A stretch of 11,910 bases of DNA from Anaerolinea sp. (GTDB lineage: Bacteria; Chloroflexota; Anaerolineae; JAAEKA01): positions 1 to 11,910 of the forward strand of contig JACSRL010000242.1 in NCBI GenBank assembly GCA_014879765.1, read 5' to 3'. The notes beneath the pieces are model-generated. The model was not told the DNA's origin and made no database searches. It saw nothing but the letters and a program-made list of their open reading frames with translations. A program made the position numbers and the translations under genes. Below, in pieces: positions 1-6,239 of the stretch (positions are counted from its first letter, which is position 1; each line of letters begins with the position of its first letter).

Positions 1-16
1 CCATGAGTCGTCCTCG
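1..16 (-). other. Possible start of the next gene at the left edge
   Basis: On the minus strand an ATG lies at 4-2, preceded by a GAGGA Shine-Dalgarno-like stretch (15-11) with a 6-nt spacer. It starts about 110 nt after the E1 beta stop, on the same strand. An E2 acyltransferase gene often follows E1 alpha/beta genes, so that is a natural candidate, but only the start codon and one base are in the window. Nothing can be said about the product. Confidence 0.35.
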
Positions 17-44
17 TATGTGGTACTTGTGCGCAAATGTAACG

Positions 45-100
45 CGTAACTCGTAACCCGGAGTCTGCGAGCGGCGCGTGTTTCCGGGTTACGCATTACG
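45..100. repeat. Inverted repeat with 7-nt periodicity after the E1 operon (terminator-like)
   Basis: The arms 45-61 and 84-100 pair over 15 of 17 positions, with a perfect 10-bp core (CGTAACCCGG at 52-61 with CCGGGTTACG at 84-93) and a 22-nt loop. Each arm is built from CGTAAxx-like heptamers, and further TTACG heptamers continue to about 114. It sits directly after the E1 beta stop codon, where a transcription terminator is expected, but no run of T follows on the minus strand. It may instead be a dispersed genomic repeat. Confidence 0.6.
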
Positions 101-114
101 CATTACGTGTTACG

Positions 115-1098
115 CTAATACTCCGCCAGCCAGCGCATCGACTCCGCGATCCGCCGCGCGTCGGGCATGAAGAAGTTCTGCATCGGCAGGCTGAAGGGGA
201 CGCCGGGCACGTCGGGCGCGCCGTAGCGCAGCACCGGCGCATCCAGATCGTCGAAGGCCTCGGCCGCGATGATCGCCGCCACCTCGGCGCCGACGCCGAA
301 AGACTGGTTGTCCTCATGCACCACCAGCGCCTTGCTGGTGCGCGCCACCGATTCGAGGATCGTCCCTTTGTCCAGCGGCGAGATGGTGCGCAGGTCCACC
401 ACTTCCACCTCGATGCCGTCTACCGCCAGCATGTCGGCCGCCTTGAGGCACTCGTGCAACATCATGCCATAGCAGAAGACGCTCAGATCGCGGCCGCGGC
501 GCTTGATGTCGGCCCGACCGATGGGCGCCACGTACTGGCTGCCGGGCACCTCCCCTTTGACCAGCCGGTAGGTCTTCTTGTGTTCCAGGAAGAGCACCGG
601 ATCGTTGGCCTGCAAGGCGGCGCGCAGCAGCCCCTTGGCGTCGTAGGGAGTTGCCGGCGCGACGACGTACAGGCCGGGGAAATGGGCAAAGGTGGCCTCG
701 ATGGACTGGCTGTGATAGAGCCCGCCGCCGATGCCGCCGCCGTAGGGCGCACGAATCACCAGCGGGCAGGTCCACGTGCCGTTGCTGCGGTAGCGCATCA
801 GCGCCACCTCGCTGACGATCTGGTTCATGGCCGGGTAGATGAAGTCGGCAAACTGGATCTCACAGACCGGCCTCAGCCCGTGCAGCGCCATGCCGATGCC
901 CACGGCGATGATCGACGATTCCGACAGCGGCGAGTCGATCACCCGGTCGGGGCCGAACTCGGCAAACAGGCCCTGGGTGGCGCGAAAGACGCCGCCGCGC
1001 GGGCCGACATCCTCGCCGGTGATCACGATGCGCTCGTCGCGGCGCATCTCCTCGGCCAGCGTGTCGCGGATGGTTTCGACGATGTTCTTGATGGCCAT
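115..1098 (-). CDS. bkdB: Branched-chain 2-oxoacid dehydrogenase E1 component, beta subunit
   Basis: This 327-residue protein is the beta subunit of a thiamine-diphosphate-dependent 2-oxoacid dehydrogenase E1 heterotetramer (cytoplasmic), which decarboxylates branched-chain 2-oxoacids and passes the acyl group to the E2 lipoyl domain. The order of family motifs is intact: GEDVG at 28-32, DSPLSE with the conserved ThDP-activating Glu60, the YHSQSIEATFAHFPGL block at 128-142, VVDLRTISPLD in the transketolase C-terminal domain, and VVHEDNQSFGVGAE. Length is normal (about 325). The start ATG at 1098 is chosen because AAAGGAGC precedes it and the protein begins in the usual way (MAIKN). A longer reading frame extends upstream but overlaps the E1 alpha gene. 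The gene starts 2 nt after the E1 alpha stop, so the two are almost certainly cotranscribed. A pyruvate or acetoin dehydrogenase beta subunit is the main alternative; the alpha partner favours branched-chain substrates. Confidence 0.9.
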   Translation of the reverse strand: MAIKNIVETIRDTLAEEMRRDERIVITGEDVGPRGGVFRATQGLFAEFGPDRVIDSPLSESSIIAVGIGMALHGLRPVCEIQFADFIYPAMNQIVSEVALMRYRSNGTWTCPLVIRAPYGGGIGGGLYHSQSIEATFAHFPGLYVVAPATPYDAKGLLRAALQANDPVLFLEHKKTYRLVKGEVPGSQYVAPIGRADIKRRGRDLSVFCYGMMLHECLKAADMLAVDGIEVEVVDLRTISPLDKGTILESVARTSKALVVHEDNQSFGVGAEVAAIIAAEAFDDLDAPVLRYGAPDVPGVPFSLPMQNFFMPDARRIAESMRWLAEY

Positions 1099-1100
1099 GG

Positions 1101-2189
1101 TTAGCGCTCCTTTGACTGGCTGGCCAGGCGGCCGCCCGGCCAGCTCCACGATCGCACAGCCCGGTCGCCCACGCTGCCAGCTTCGAACACGCCCACCAAC
1201 GCCTCCTCCGCCTGGGGATAGGGGGCAGCCAGGGCGTCGGCCTGGGCCTGGTCGATCTCGGCCAGGATCTCCTGCTCCAGACGGCGCAGCGCGGCCTCGT
1301 CCAGCAGGCCGCGTTCGATCAATGCCCGGTTCAGCCGCGGCAGGGGGTCGCGTTGCTTCTGCGCCTCGATTTCGGCGCGGTCGCGGTAGGTGCGGTCGTC
1401 GTCGTCGCTGGAGTGGGCGGTCAGCCGGGTGGTGTGCGCCTCGATCAGGCTGGGCCCCTCGCCGCGCCGCGCCCGCTCCACCGCCTCCTTGACGACATTG
1501 TAGCTCTCGAAGAAATCGTTGCCGTCGAAGGCAACGCCCGGCATGCCGTAGGCATAGCCGCGCTCGGCCGGGCCGGCCACGGCCATCTGCTTCTCCAGCG
1601 GCACCGAGATGGCGTAGTGGTTGTTTTCCACCATGCAGACGAAGGGCAGCTTGTGAATGCCGGCCCAGTTCAGCCCCTCGTGCCAGTCGCCCTGGCTGGT
1701 GGCGCCCTCCCCCAGCGCACACATGGCCACCAACGGCTCCCCGCGCAGCTTGATGGCAAAGGCGACGCCCGTGCATTGCGGCACCTGCGTGGCGGTGGGG
1801 CTGGAGACGGTGACGATGCGCTGGCTGGCCAGGTTGTAGTGGTTGGGCATCTGGCGGCCGCCGCTGCTGGGGTCGGTGGCCTTGCCGTAGGTGCTCAGGA
1901 AGATATCCACCGGCCGCACGCCCAGCGTCAAAACCGTCACCAGGTCGCGGTAATGGGGAAAATAGTAGTCGCTCCCGGCCTGCAAGGCCAGGCCGGCCGC
2001 CAGTTGGCAGGCTTCCTGGCCGATGCCGGAGATGTGGAAAGCGATCTTGCCCTGGCGGTGCAGGATCCAGCAGCGTTCATCCAGTTTGCGCGCCAACAGC
2101 ATCAGCCGATGGGCCCGCAGCAGGGCCTCGGCCGACAGGTCGGCGGCGTGATCATGCGTGACGAAATCTTGTGGCGACGACGCGTTCAT
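1101..2189 (-). CDS. bkdA: Branched-chain 2-oxoacid dehydrogenase E1 component, alpha subunit
   Basis: This 362-residue protein is the catalytic alpha subunit of the E1 decarboxylase and pairs with the beta subunit encoded just downstream. Visible landmarks are SGIGQEA near 54-60, FPHYRD near 77-82, the ThDP/Mg-binding stretch starting GEGATSQGDWHEG at 160-172 and ending ENN at 188-190, NHYAISVP at 190-197, and the phosphorylation-loop-like HSSDDD at 259-264. SSDDD in this loop is typical of branched-chain (2-oxoisovalerate) E1 alpha rather than pyruvate E1 alpha. The ATG at 2189 is chosen because AGGAGGAG lies about 9 nt upstream; an in-frame start at 2267 would add 26 residues with no family resemblance. 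The last 20 or so residues (after about 340) are rich in Arg, Ser and Trp and do not resemble the usual C terminus, which may be real divergence or a late frameshift. Confidence 0.9.
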   Translation of the reverse strand: MNASSPQDFVTHDHAADLSAEALLRAHRLMLLARKLDERCWILHRQGKIAFHISGIGQEACQLAAGLALQAGSDYYFPHYRDLVTVLTLGVRPVDIFLSTYGKATDPSSGGRQMPNHYNLASQRIVTVSSPTATQVPQCTGVAFAIKLRGEPLVAMCALGEGATSQGDWHEGLNWAGIHKLPFVCMVENNHYAISVPLEKQMAVAGPAERGYAYGMPGVAFDGNDFFESYNVVKEAVERARRGEGPSLIEAHTTRLTAHSSDDDDRTYRDRAEIEAQKQRDPLPRLNRALIERGLLDEAALRRLEQEILAEIDQAQADALAAPYPQAEEALVGVFEAGSVGDRAVRSWSWPGGRLASQSKER

Positions 2190-2395
2190 TTGAAAGGACT
2201 CCTCCTGCGACTGGCGCCGTGCGCTGGCGCCCAGTTGATCGGCCGGGGGGCAAGCGCCCGGCAACATTGACGGGCATCTCTCGTTCGATCATTGGCCCAT
2301 GCACTGTAAGGTGGCCGACGAGAGCAAGAAACCGGCGCGCGGCTTGCGCCGATCTGTCTATCTGATCCCAACTGTCTTGTCTGCGAACGGCCCAC

Positions 2396-2424
2396 AGTAT
2401 ACAACAGGGTGCGGGGATCGGCAA
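2396..2424 (-). promoter_or_regulatory. Probable sigma70-type promoter of the E1 operon
   Basis: Read on the minus strand, TTGCCG (2424-2419) and TATACT (2401-2396) are separated by exactly 17 bp. The -35 matches the consensus at 4 of 6 positions and the -10 at 5 of 6. Transcription would start near 2388-2390, leaving a leader of about 200 nt before the E1 alpha ATG. Confidence 0.5.
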
Positions 2425-2494
2425 GGCAGACGGTGCATAATTCGTACAAACGCCCTGGCCAGACCAGGAAAGGGAGCAAGTTACGCCGCGGCAA

Positions 2495-2524
2495 TTGTGC
2501 GTTTTGCTCACTTGTGCTTATAAT
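2495..2524 (+). promoter_or_regulatory. Probable sigma70-type promoter of the DUF4332 gene
   Basis: A perfect TATAAT lies at 2519-2524. TTGTGC at 2495-2500 is a weak -35 (3 of 6) with an 18-bp spacer. The start of transcription would fall near 2531, giving a short leader of about 30 nt that contains the AAGGAG ribosome binding site. Confidence 0.6.
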
Positions 2525-2559
2525 TCGGGCATATCCATCTCTTACAAGGAGAAGCAACC

Positions 2560-2964
2560 ATGGCAATGAGAACTGCTGAGCTGTTCGGTGTGCGCGAGGA
2601 CCTGGCCGCTAAATTGAAGACTGAAGGTCTGGGCGATACCGACAAGCTGTTGGCCGCTGCCGGCACCCCCAAGGCCCGCCAGGAGCTGGCCGCCAGGCTG
2701 GGTGTGGACAGCAAGGAAGTGCTGGAGCTGGCCAATCGCGCTGACCTGGCCCGCATCAAGGGCATTGGCACCGTCTACTCTGACCTGCTGGAATGGGCCG
2801 GTGTGGACACGGTGGCCGAGCTGGCGCATCGCAACCCCGAGAACCTTTACGCCAAGATCGTCGAGGTGGCCAACGAGCACTTCGTCAAGCGCCTGCCCCG
2901 GGCCGAAGATGTGGCCGATTGGGTGGCTCAGGCCAAGGAACTGCCGCGCGTCCTGGAGTATTAG
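2560..2964 (+). CDS. DUF4332 (helix-hairpin-helix) domain protein
   Basis: This small cytoplasmic protein of 134 residues belongs to the DUF4332 family, which consists of helix-hairpin-helix repeats like those that contact DNA backbones in polymerases and ligases. Its exact function is not known. The clearest HhH unit is at 61-89, with the signature LARIKGIG followed by a helix and VDTVAEL. The N-terminal half (LKTEGLGDTDKLLAAAG, 19-35) reads as a more diverged copy of the same fold. No signal peptide or membrane segment is visible. The start at 2560 has AAGGAG (2546-2551) 8 nt upstream; an ATG two codons later is less well placed. The gene has its own promoter, is divergent from the E1 operon, and is followed by a repeat-filled gap, so it is probably monocistronic. 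Its codon use is slightly less GC-biased than that of its neighbours. Confidence 0.85.
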   Translation: MAMRTAELFGVREDLAAKLKTEGLGDTDKLLAAAGTPKARQELAARLGVDSKEVLELANRADLARIKGIGTVYSDLLEWAGVDTVAELAHRNPENLYAKIVEVANEHFVKRLPRAEDVADWVAQAKELPRVLEY

Positions 2965-2981
2965 GCCATTTGTGCGTGGCA

Positions 2982-3023
2982 GACTGCGGAAGGCGCGCCC
3001 GAGGGTCGGTGCTATCCGCAGTC
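2982..3023. repeat. Hairpin downstream of the DUF4332 gene
   Basis: GACTGCGGA (2982-2990) and TCCGCAGTC (3015-3023) are perfect 9-bp inverted repeats with a 24-nt loop, starting 18 nt after the DUF4332 stop. The position suits a transcription end or mRNA-stabilising structure, but there is no T run, so a classical intrinsic terminator is not supported. Confidence 0.45.
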
Positions 3024-3061
3024 ACAGGCGGCGCTCCGTGTCGTCAACAAGGCCGGCGGTT

Positions 3062-3118
3062 CATTAAAGGTAACTGTTCAGGTGCCCGGCGCCTACGGCT
3101 GAATAGTTACCATTAAAG
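3062..3118. repeat. Long inverted repeat flanked by 8-bp direct repeats
   Basis: The 18-nt arms at 3064-3081 (TTAAAGGTAACTGTTCAG) and 3099-3116 (CTGAATAGTTACCATTAA) pair at 16 of 18 positions around a 17-nt loop. An inner hairpin is possible (AGGTGC, loop CCG, GCGCCT at 3080-3094, with one G-U pair). The 8-mer CATTAAAG occurs at 3062-3069 and again at 3111-3118, on either side of a 41-nt core that starts GGTAAC and ends GTTAC. This looks like either a dispersed hairpin element with a duplicated target or a strong termination/processing hairpin. Confidence 0.6.
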
Positions 3119-3150
3119 AACAGCCGGCTTTTGGCTTGAGGTGGTGGAAA

Positions 3151-3241
3151 AGAAGTTCAACTTCTTCGGAGAAGTTGAACTTCTCCGCTTCTCCGAAGAA
3201 GGCCCGAAGAAGTTGAACTTCTCCGAAGAAGTTCAACTTCT
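3151..3241. repeat. Palindrome array with 19-bp period (four units plus a degenerate centre)
   Basis: Four 15-nt units lie at 3151, 3170, 3208 and 3227. They are AGAAGTTCAACTTCT (outer two) and AGAAGTTGAACTTCT (inner two). Each unit is palindromic around its central base, and the two forms are exact reverse complements. Starts are spaced 19, 38 and 19 bp, and the missing 19-bp slot at 3189 is filled by a degenerate TTCTCCGAAG-type unit. Neighbouring units can fold into two perfect 15-bp stems with 4-nt loops (TCGG and CCGA). The array ends 33 nt before the GNAT start codon. A related copy lies at 6353-6386. Confidence 0.85.
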
Positions 3242-3274
3242 CGGCTGACGCTGCGGACGCCAGGAGCAAACTGC

Positions 3275-3802
3275 ATGGTTGAAGTGCTTACCCGCCACGC
3301 CAGTGTTCTGACGGCCGATCAAACCAGCGCGGTCATTGCGCTTTGTTCCCAGGTCTTTCAGATCGACTACGCCTGGTACATGGACCTGTGCCCTGACCGC
3401 ATGCATGTTCTGGGCTACGTCGATGGTCAGCTGGTGGCCCATGCGCTGTGGCTGGATCGGCCGCTGCGCGTGGGCCGCGGGCCGTGGCTCCGCTCGGCCT
3501 ATGTCGAGGGGGTGGCGACGCACGCCGCCCACCGCAGTCGCGGCTACGGCGCGGCTGTCATGCGCCGTGTGCAGGCCGAGATCGCCGGCTACGACCTGGG
3601 TGCGCTGTCGCCGGCCGTGCCGGCGTGGTACGCCACGTTGGGCTGGGAACGCTGGCAAGGGCCGCTGTGGATTGAGCATGACGGCGCGCTGGAAGCTACC
3701 CCCGACGATGAGTTAGTGCTGATCTATCGCACGCCATGCACCCCCGCCTTGGACCTGCATGCCGCGCTGACCGCCCCCTGGCGCCCCTTCGAGCAGTGGT
3801 AA
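3275..3802 (+). CDS. GNAT family acetyltransferase, aminoglycoside 2'-N-acetyltransferase-like
   Basis: This 175-residue cytoplasmic enzyme should transfer an acetyl group from acetyl-CoA to an amine. The acetyl-CoA pyrophosphate loop R-x-x-G-x-G is visible at 87-92 (RSRGYG), preceded by the beta4 strand AYVEGVAT (76-82). Several stretches resemble the AAC(2')-I family rather than generic GNATs: YVEGVA, LGALSPA (108-114), the LGWERWQGP block (122-130), TPDD (142-145), and a C terminus ending in LDLHAAL...W...W. In mycobacteria AAC(2') acetylates aminoglycosides and is chromosomal, so a native cell-wall or metabolite substrate is as likely here as resistance. The start ATG at 3275 has AGGAG at 3262-3266, 8 nt upstream. 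It opens the plus-strand gene run, with the next gene 4 nt after its stop. The resemblance is from memory of the family, not an alignment. Confidence 0.75.
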   Translation: MVEVLTRHASVLTADQTSAVIALCSQVFQIDYAWYMDLCPDRMHVLGYVDGQLVAHALWLDRPLRVGRGPWLRSAYVEGVATHAAHRSRGYGAAVMRRVQAEIAGYDLGALSPAVPAWYATLGWERWQGPLWIEHDGALEATPDDELVLIYRTPCTPALDLHAALTAPWRPFEQW

Positions 3803-3806
3803 ACAG

Positions 3807-4388
3807 ATGAAAACTGAAAAAGAAAAGATGCTAGCCGGCGAACTGTACAACGCCACGGACCCGCAACTGGTCGCCGAACGGCGGCGCTGCCGTCTGCTGC
3901 TCAAGCAGTTCAACGATTCGACCGATGAACAGGTGGCGCTGCGCCGGGACCTGCTGCGGCAGCTCATCGGCCCACAGGGCGCGGGGCTGTGGATCGAGCC
4001 CCCCTTCTACTGCGACTACGGCAGCAACATCAGCGTGGGCGACGGCGTCTACTTCAACTTCGACTGCGTTATCCTGGACGTGGCCGCGGTGACCATCGGC
4101 GATGACGTGTTGTGCGGGCCGAAGGTGCAGATCTACACCGCCACGCATCCCATGGCCTGGGCGGAACGCGCCAGCGGGCTGGAGTTCGCCAAGCCCATCG
4201 CCATCGGCTCCCACGTCTGGATCGGCGGCGGCGCTATCCTCTGTCCCGGCGTCACCGTGGGCGACCGCTCGGTGATCGGCGCGGGCAGCGTGGTGACGCG
4301 CGATGTCCCGCCGGATGTCTTTTTCGCCGGCAACCCCGGCCGCGTGATCCACTCGCTGGACGCCGCCGAACGTCTGCAACGGCCCTGA
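3807..4388 (+). CDS. maa: Maltose O-acetyltransferase (sugar O-acetyltransferase, hexapeptide-repeat family)
   Basis: This trimeric left-handed beta-helix enzyme of 193 residues should acetylate a sugar hydroxyl using acetyl-CoA in the cytoplasm. It is close to E. coli Maa along its whole length. The N-terminal MKTEKEKMLAGELY matches the Maa start, and residues 65-71 (PPFYCDY), NFDCVILDV (84-92), IYTATHP (109-115) with the catalytic His114, VWIGGGAILCPGVTVGD (137-153) and GNPGRVI (175-181) are the family blocks. Length is typical (about 183-190). The start at 3807 is kept because of the N-terminal match, although no clear Shine-Dalgarno is visible and only 4 nt separate it from the GNAT stop, suggesting translational coupling. 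An ATG seven codons later would cut into the conserved N-terminal domain. The acceptor cannot be told from sequence; galactoside and nodulation acetyltransferases share this fold. Confidence 0.9.
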   Translation: MKTEKEKMLAGELYNATDPQLVAERRRCRLLLKQFNDSTDEQVALRRDLLRQLIGPQGAGLWIEPPFYCDYGSNISVGDGVYFNFDCVILDVAAVTIGDDVLCGPKVQIYTATHPMAWAERASGLEFAKPIAIGSHVWIGGGAILCPGVTVGDRSVIGAGSVVTRDVPPDVFFAGNPGRVIHSLDAAERLQRP

Positions 4389-4401
4389 AAGGAGAGCTGT
4401 C

Positions 4402-4911
4402 ATGGAGATCATCGCCGCGACCTGTGCTGTCTTATCGACGACCCCCAGCCGCTGGCTGGCGTTGACCGAGCAGTTGCCGCTCGATCTGCTGACCCGGCCG
4501 CCCGCGCCCGGCGAATGGTCGGCGCTGGAGTGCCTTCAGCACCTGGTGGACACTGAGCGCTGGGTCTTTCCCGCGCGCGTCGGCTATCTGTTGGCCGGCC
4601 AGGATTTCCCCGATTTCGACCCTGACAGCCAGGGCAGCGCGCCCGATGGCGATCAGAGTCCGGCCGAGCTGGCCGCGGAGTTTGCCCACCTGCGCGCCGA
4701 GGCCCTGCGCGGCCTGGAGCTGGTCACGCCGGCCGACCTCGCCTGCCAGGCGCGTCATCAGGAGCTGGGTCTGGTCACGCTGGGTGAGCTGCTGCACGAG
4801 TGGGCCGGCCACGATCTGATGCATCTGGTGCAGGCCGAGCGTGCGCTGATGCAGCCGTTCATCCAGGGCTGTGGCCCGTGGCAGCCCTATTTTCGCGACC
4901 ACCTGGCCTGA
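4402..4911 (+). CDS. DinB family protein (DinB_2-like, putative metal-binding four-helix bundle)
   Basis: This 169-residue cytoplasmic protein belongs to the DinB/YfiT-like superfamily, which includes thiol- and bacillithiol-dependent transferases; the reaction of this member is unknown. The sequence shows the opening TRPPAPGEWSALECLQHLVDTE (31-52) containing His47, and the late helix HEWAGHDLMH with His137 and His141. Together these form the H...HxxxH metal triad expected for the family. Length fits. The start at 4402 has AAAGGAG (4388-4394) 7 nt upstream, overlapping the stop of the maa gene 13 nt away, which supports one operon. No membrane segment or signal peptide is visible. The neighbour downstream also has a DinB-like C-terminal part. 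Confidence 0.82.
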   Translation: MEIIAATCAVLSTTPSRWLALTEQLPLDLLTRPPAPGEWSALECLQHLVDTERWVFPARVGYLLAGQDFPDFDPDSQGSAPDGDQSPAELAAEFAHLRAEALRGLELVTPADLACQARHQELGLVTLGELLHEWAGHDLMHLVQAERALMQPFIQGCGPWQPYFRDHLA

Positions 4912-4962
4912 GCTTCCCGCAGGCCCAGGCGCTGTCGGCCTGATCGCGTCAGGAGAAGCGAC

Positions 4963-5637
4963 ATGAACCACGAGATCTTCCTTGAAATCGGCCAGAAGAA
5001 GGTGCTGGCCGGCGCGACGGACTGGCCGGGCTGGTGCCGCGGCGGGCGCAGCGAGGAGGCGGCCGTGCAGGCGCTGGTGGACTATGGGCCGCGCTACGCG
5101 GCTGTGATGGCCGCGGCCGGGCTGGAGGTGACGCCGCCAGCCGGCGCGGCCGGCTTCAGCGTCGTCGAGCGGGCGGCCGGCAACGCCTCCACCGACTACG
5201 GCGTGCCCGACCAGCCGCTGGCCAGCGACGCGCGCCCGCTGGAGGAGGCCGAGCTGGCCCGCTTGCAAACGATCCTGAGCGCCTGCTGGCAGGCGTTCGA
5301 CCGGGCGCTGGCCGCGGTCGAGGGGGTGGAATTGCGCCGAGGGCCGCGCGGCGGCGGCCGTCAGCCCGACGCGATGGCGCGTCACGTGCTGGAATCCAAC
5401 GTCAGCTATCTGGGACGGCTGGATTGGCGCTTGACCCTCGACGAGCGCGCGGGCGTGAGCGAACAGATCGAAGGCAGCCGGCTGGCGACGCTGGACGCCC
5501 TGGCCAGAGCCGCGCGCGGCGAAGTGCCCGCTCTGGGGCCGCGCGGCGGCAAGCGGTGGACGCCGCGCTATTTTGCCCGGCGCGCGGCCTGGCATGTGCT
5601 GGATCACCTCTGGGAGATCGAGGATCGCAGCTTATGA
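4963..5637 (+). CDS. Unassigned protein with DinB-like C-terminal region
   Basis: This 224-residue cytoplasmic protein is not one I can name. Its N-terminal part (1-45: IFLEIGQKKVLAGATDWPGW, then EEAAVQALVDYGPRYAAV) has the rhythm of a HicB-like small alpha/beta domain: a strand, a G/DWPGW turn, a strand, and an EEA helix. The middle (about 90-115, LEEAELARLQTILSACWQAFDRALAAV) is a long helix. The C-terminal part contains ARHVLESNVSYLGRLDW (near 142-158) and RRAAWHVLDHLWEIEDR (near 206-222), which look like the histidine-bearing helices of the DinB superfamily. The start at 4963 has AGGAG (4951-4955) 7 nt upstream and lies 51 nt after the DinB gene. Its stop overlaps the next start by 4 nt (ATGA), so it is coupled to the YdeI-family gene. 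I recall similar unnamed proteins in other high-GC bacteria but cannot verify that here. Confidence 0.7.
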   Translation: MNHEIFLEIGQKKVLAGATDWPGWCRGGRSEEAAVQALVDYGPRYAAVMAAAGLEVTPPAGAAGFSVVERAAGNASTDYGVPDQPLASDARPLEEAELARLQTILSACWQAFDRALAAVEGVELRRGPRGGGRQPDAMARHVLESNVSYLGRLDWRLTLDERAGVSEQIEGSRLATLDALARAARGEVPALGPRGGKRWTPRYFARRAAWHVLDHLWEIEDRSL

Positions 5638-6239
5638 CACCCATGACCGGCTCGCCTGTCTTTTTTGCCACGCCAGAGGAGTTCCGCGCCTGGCTGGAGG
5701 AGAACCACGCGACGGTACGCGAGCTGTGGGTTGGGTACACCAAGAAGGGCGCCGGCCGGCCCAGCATCACCTGGCCGGAGTCGGTGGACGAGGCGCTCTG
5801 TTTTGGCTGGATCGACGGCATTCGCAGGAGCGTCGACGACACCAGCTACATGAACCGCTTCACGCCGCGCCGGCCGGGCAGCAACTGGAGCGCGGTCAAC
5901 ATCGCCCGTGTGGCCGAGTTGACCGCCCAGGGCCGCATGCGGCCGGCCGGGCTGGCGGCCTTCGACCGGCGGCGGGATGAAACGACGGCCGTCTACAGCT
6001 ACGAGCAAAGACACCAGGCCGCGCTGGAGGAGGCCGAGGAGCAGCAACTGCGCGCCAACCCGGCCGCCTGGCAGTTTTTCCAGGCCCGGCCCCCTTCCTA
6101 TCGCCAGGCTGCGATCCGCTGGGTCATCAGCGCCAAAAAGGCCGAGACCCGCCAATCCCGCCTGGCCCGGCTGATCGAAGACTCGGCGCAGGGCCGCACC
6201 GTGCCGCCCCTGACCCGCCCGACCAAGGCCCAACCATGA
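5634..6239 (+). CDS. YdeI/OmpD-associated family protein
   Basis: This 201-residue cytoplasmic protein belongs to the YdeI/OmpD-associated family, linked in Enterobacteria to envelope stress and peptide resistance but without an established biochemical activity. Family blocks seen are VFFATPEEFRAWLEENHA (9-26), ELWVGYTKKG (30-39), ITWPESVDEALCFGWIDGIRRSVDD (45-69), MNRFTPRRPGSNWSAVN (73-89), and a C-terminal stretch ending AIRWVISAKKAETRQSRLARLIE (160-182) with a basic, helical character. The start at 5634 is chosen over longer in-frame options because its ATGA overlaps the previous stop and family homology begins right after it; an alternative ATG is at 5643. Its own stop overlaps the ATG of the truncated thioesterase in the same ATGA manner, so three consecutive genes are translationally coupled. 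Confidence 0.88.
   Translation: MTPMTGSPVFFATPEEFRAWLEENHATVRELWVGYTKKGAGRPSITWPESVDEALCFGWIDGIRRSVDDTSYMNRFTPRRPGSNWSAVNIARVAELTAQGRMRPAGLAAFDRRRDETTAVYSYEQRHQAALEEAEEQQLRANPAAWQFFQARPPSYRQAAIRWVISAKKAETRQSRLARLIEDSAQGRTVPPLTRPTKAQP

Larger units (their letters stand above)
2190..2559. other. Divergent intergenic region with two promoters
   Basis: This 370-nt stretch separates the E1 operon (minus) from the DUF4332 gene (plus). It holds one sigma70-like promoter for each side. Open frames here on the minus strand (for example 2152-2511) show no family resemblance and no good ribosome binding site, and are taken as chance. The roughly 200 nt between the minus-strand promoter and the E1 alpha start codon is an unusually long leader in which I recognise no riboswitch or attenuator. 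Confidence 0.6.
2965..3274. other. Gene-free stretch holding three inverted-repeat structures
   Basis: No convincing gene lies here. The region contains, in order, a 9-bp hairpin (2982-3023), an 18-bp-arm inverted repeat with flanking direct repeats (3064-3116), and a 19-bp-period palindrome array (3151-3241), followed by the ribosome binding site of the GNAT gene (AGGAG at 3262-3266). No clear sigma70 promoter for the downstream gene run is visible. Confidence 0.7.

Noticed and set aside
115..1776. A single 553-codon minus-strand protein
   Set aside because: The first part is the E1 alpha gene read in the wrong frame; E1 beta homology starts at the ATG at 1098 with its own ribosome binding site.
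2152..2566. Overlapping minus-strand frames of 119 and 126 codons in the divergent intergenic region
   Set aside because: They show no family resemblance, lack a good ribosome binding site, and overlap the TATAAT promoter and the start of E1 alpha.
3151..3241. CRISPR array
   Set aside because: Units are 15-nt palindromes at 19-bp spacing with 4-nt gaps, far too short for repeats and spacers, and no cas genes are present.
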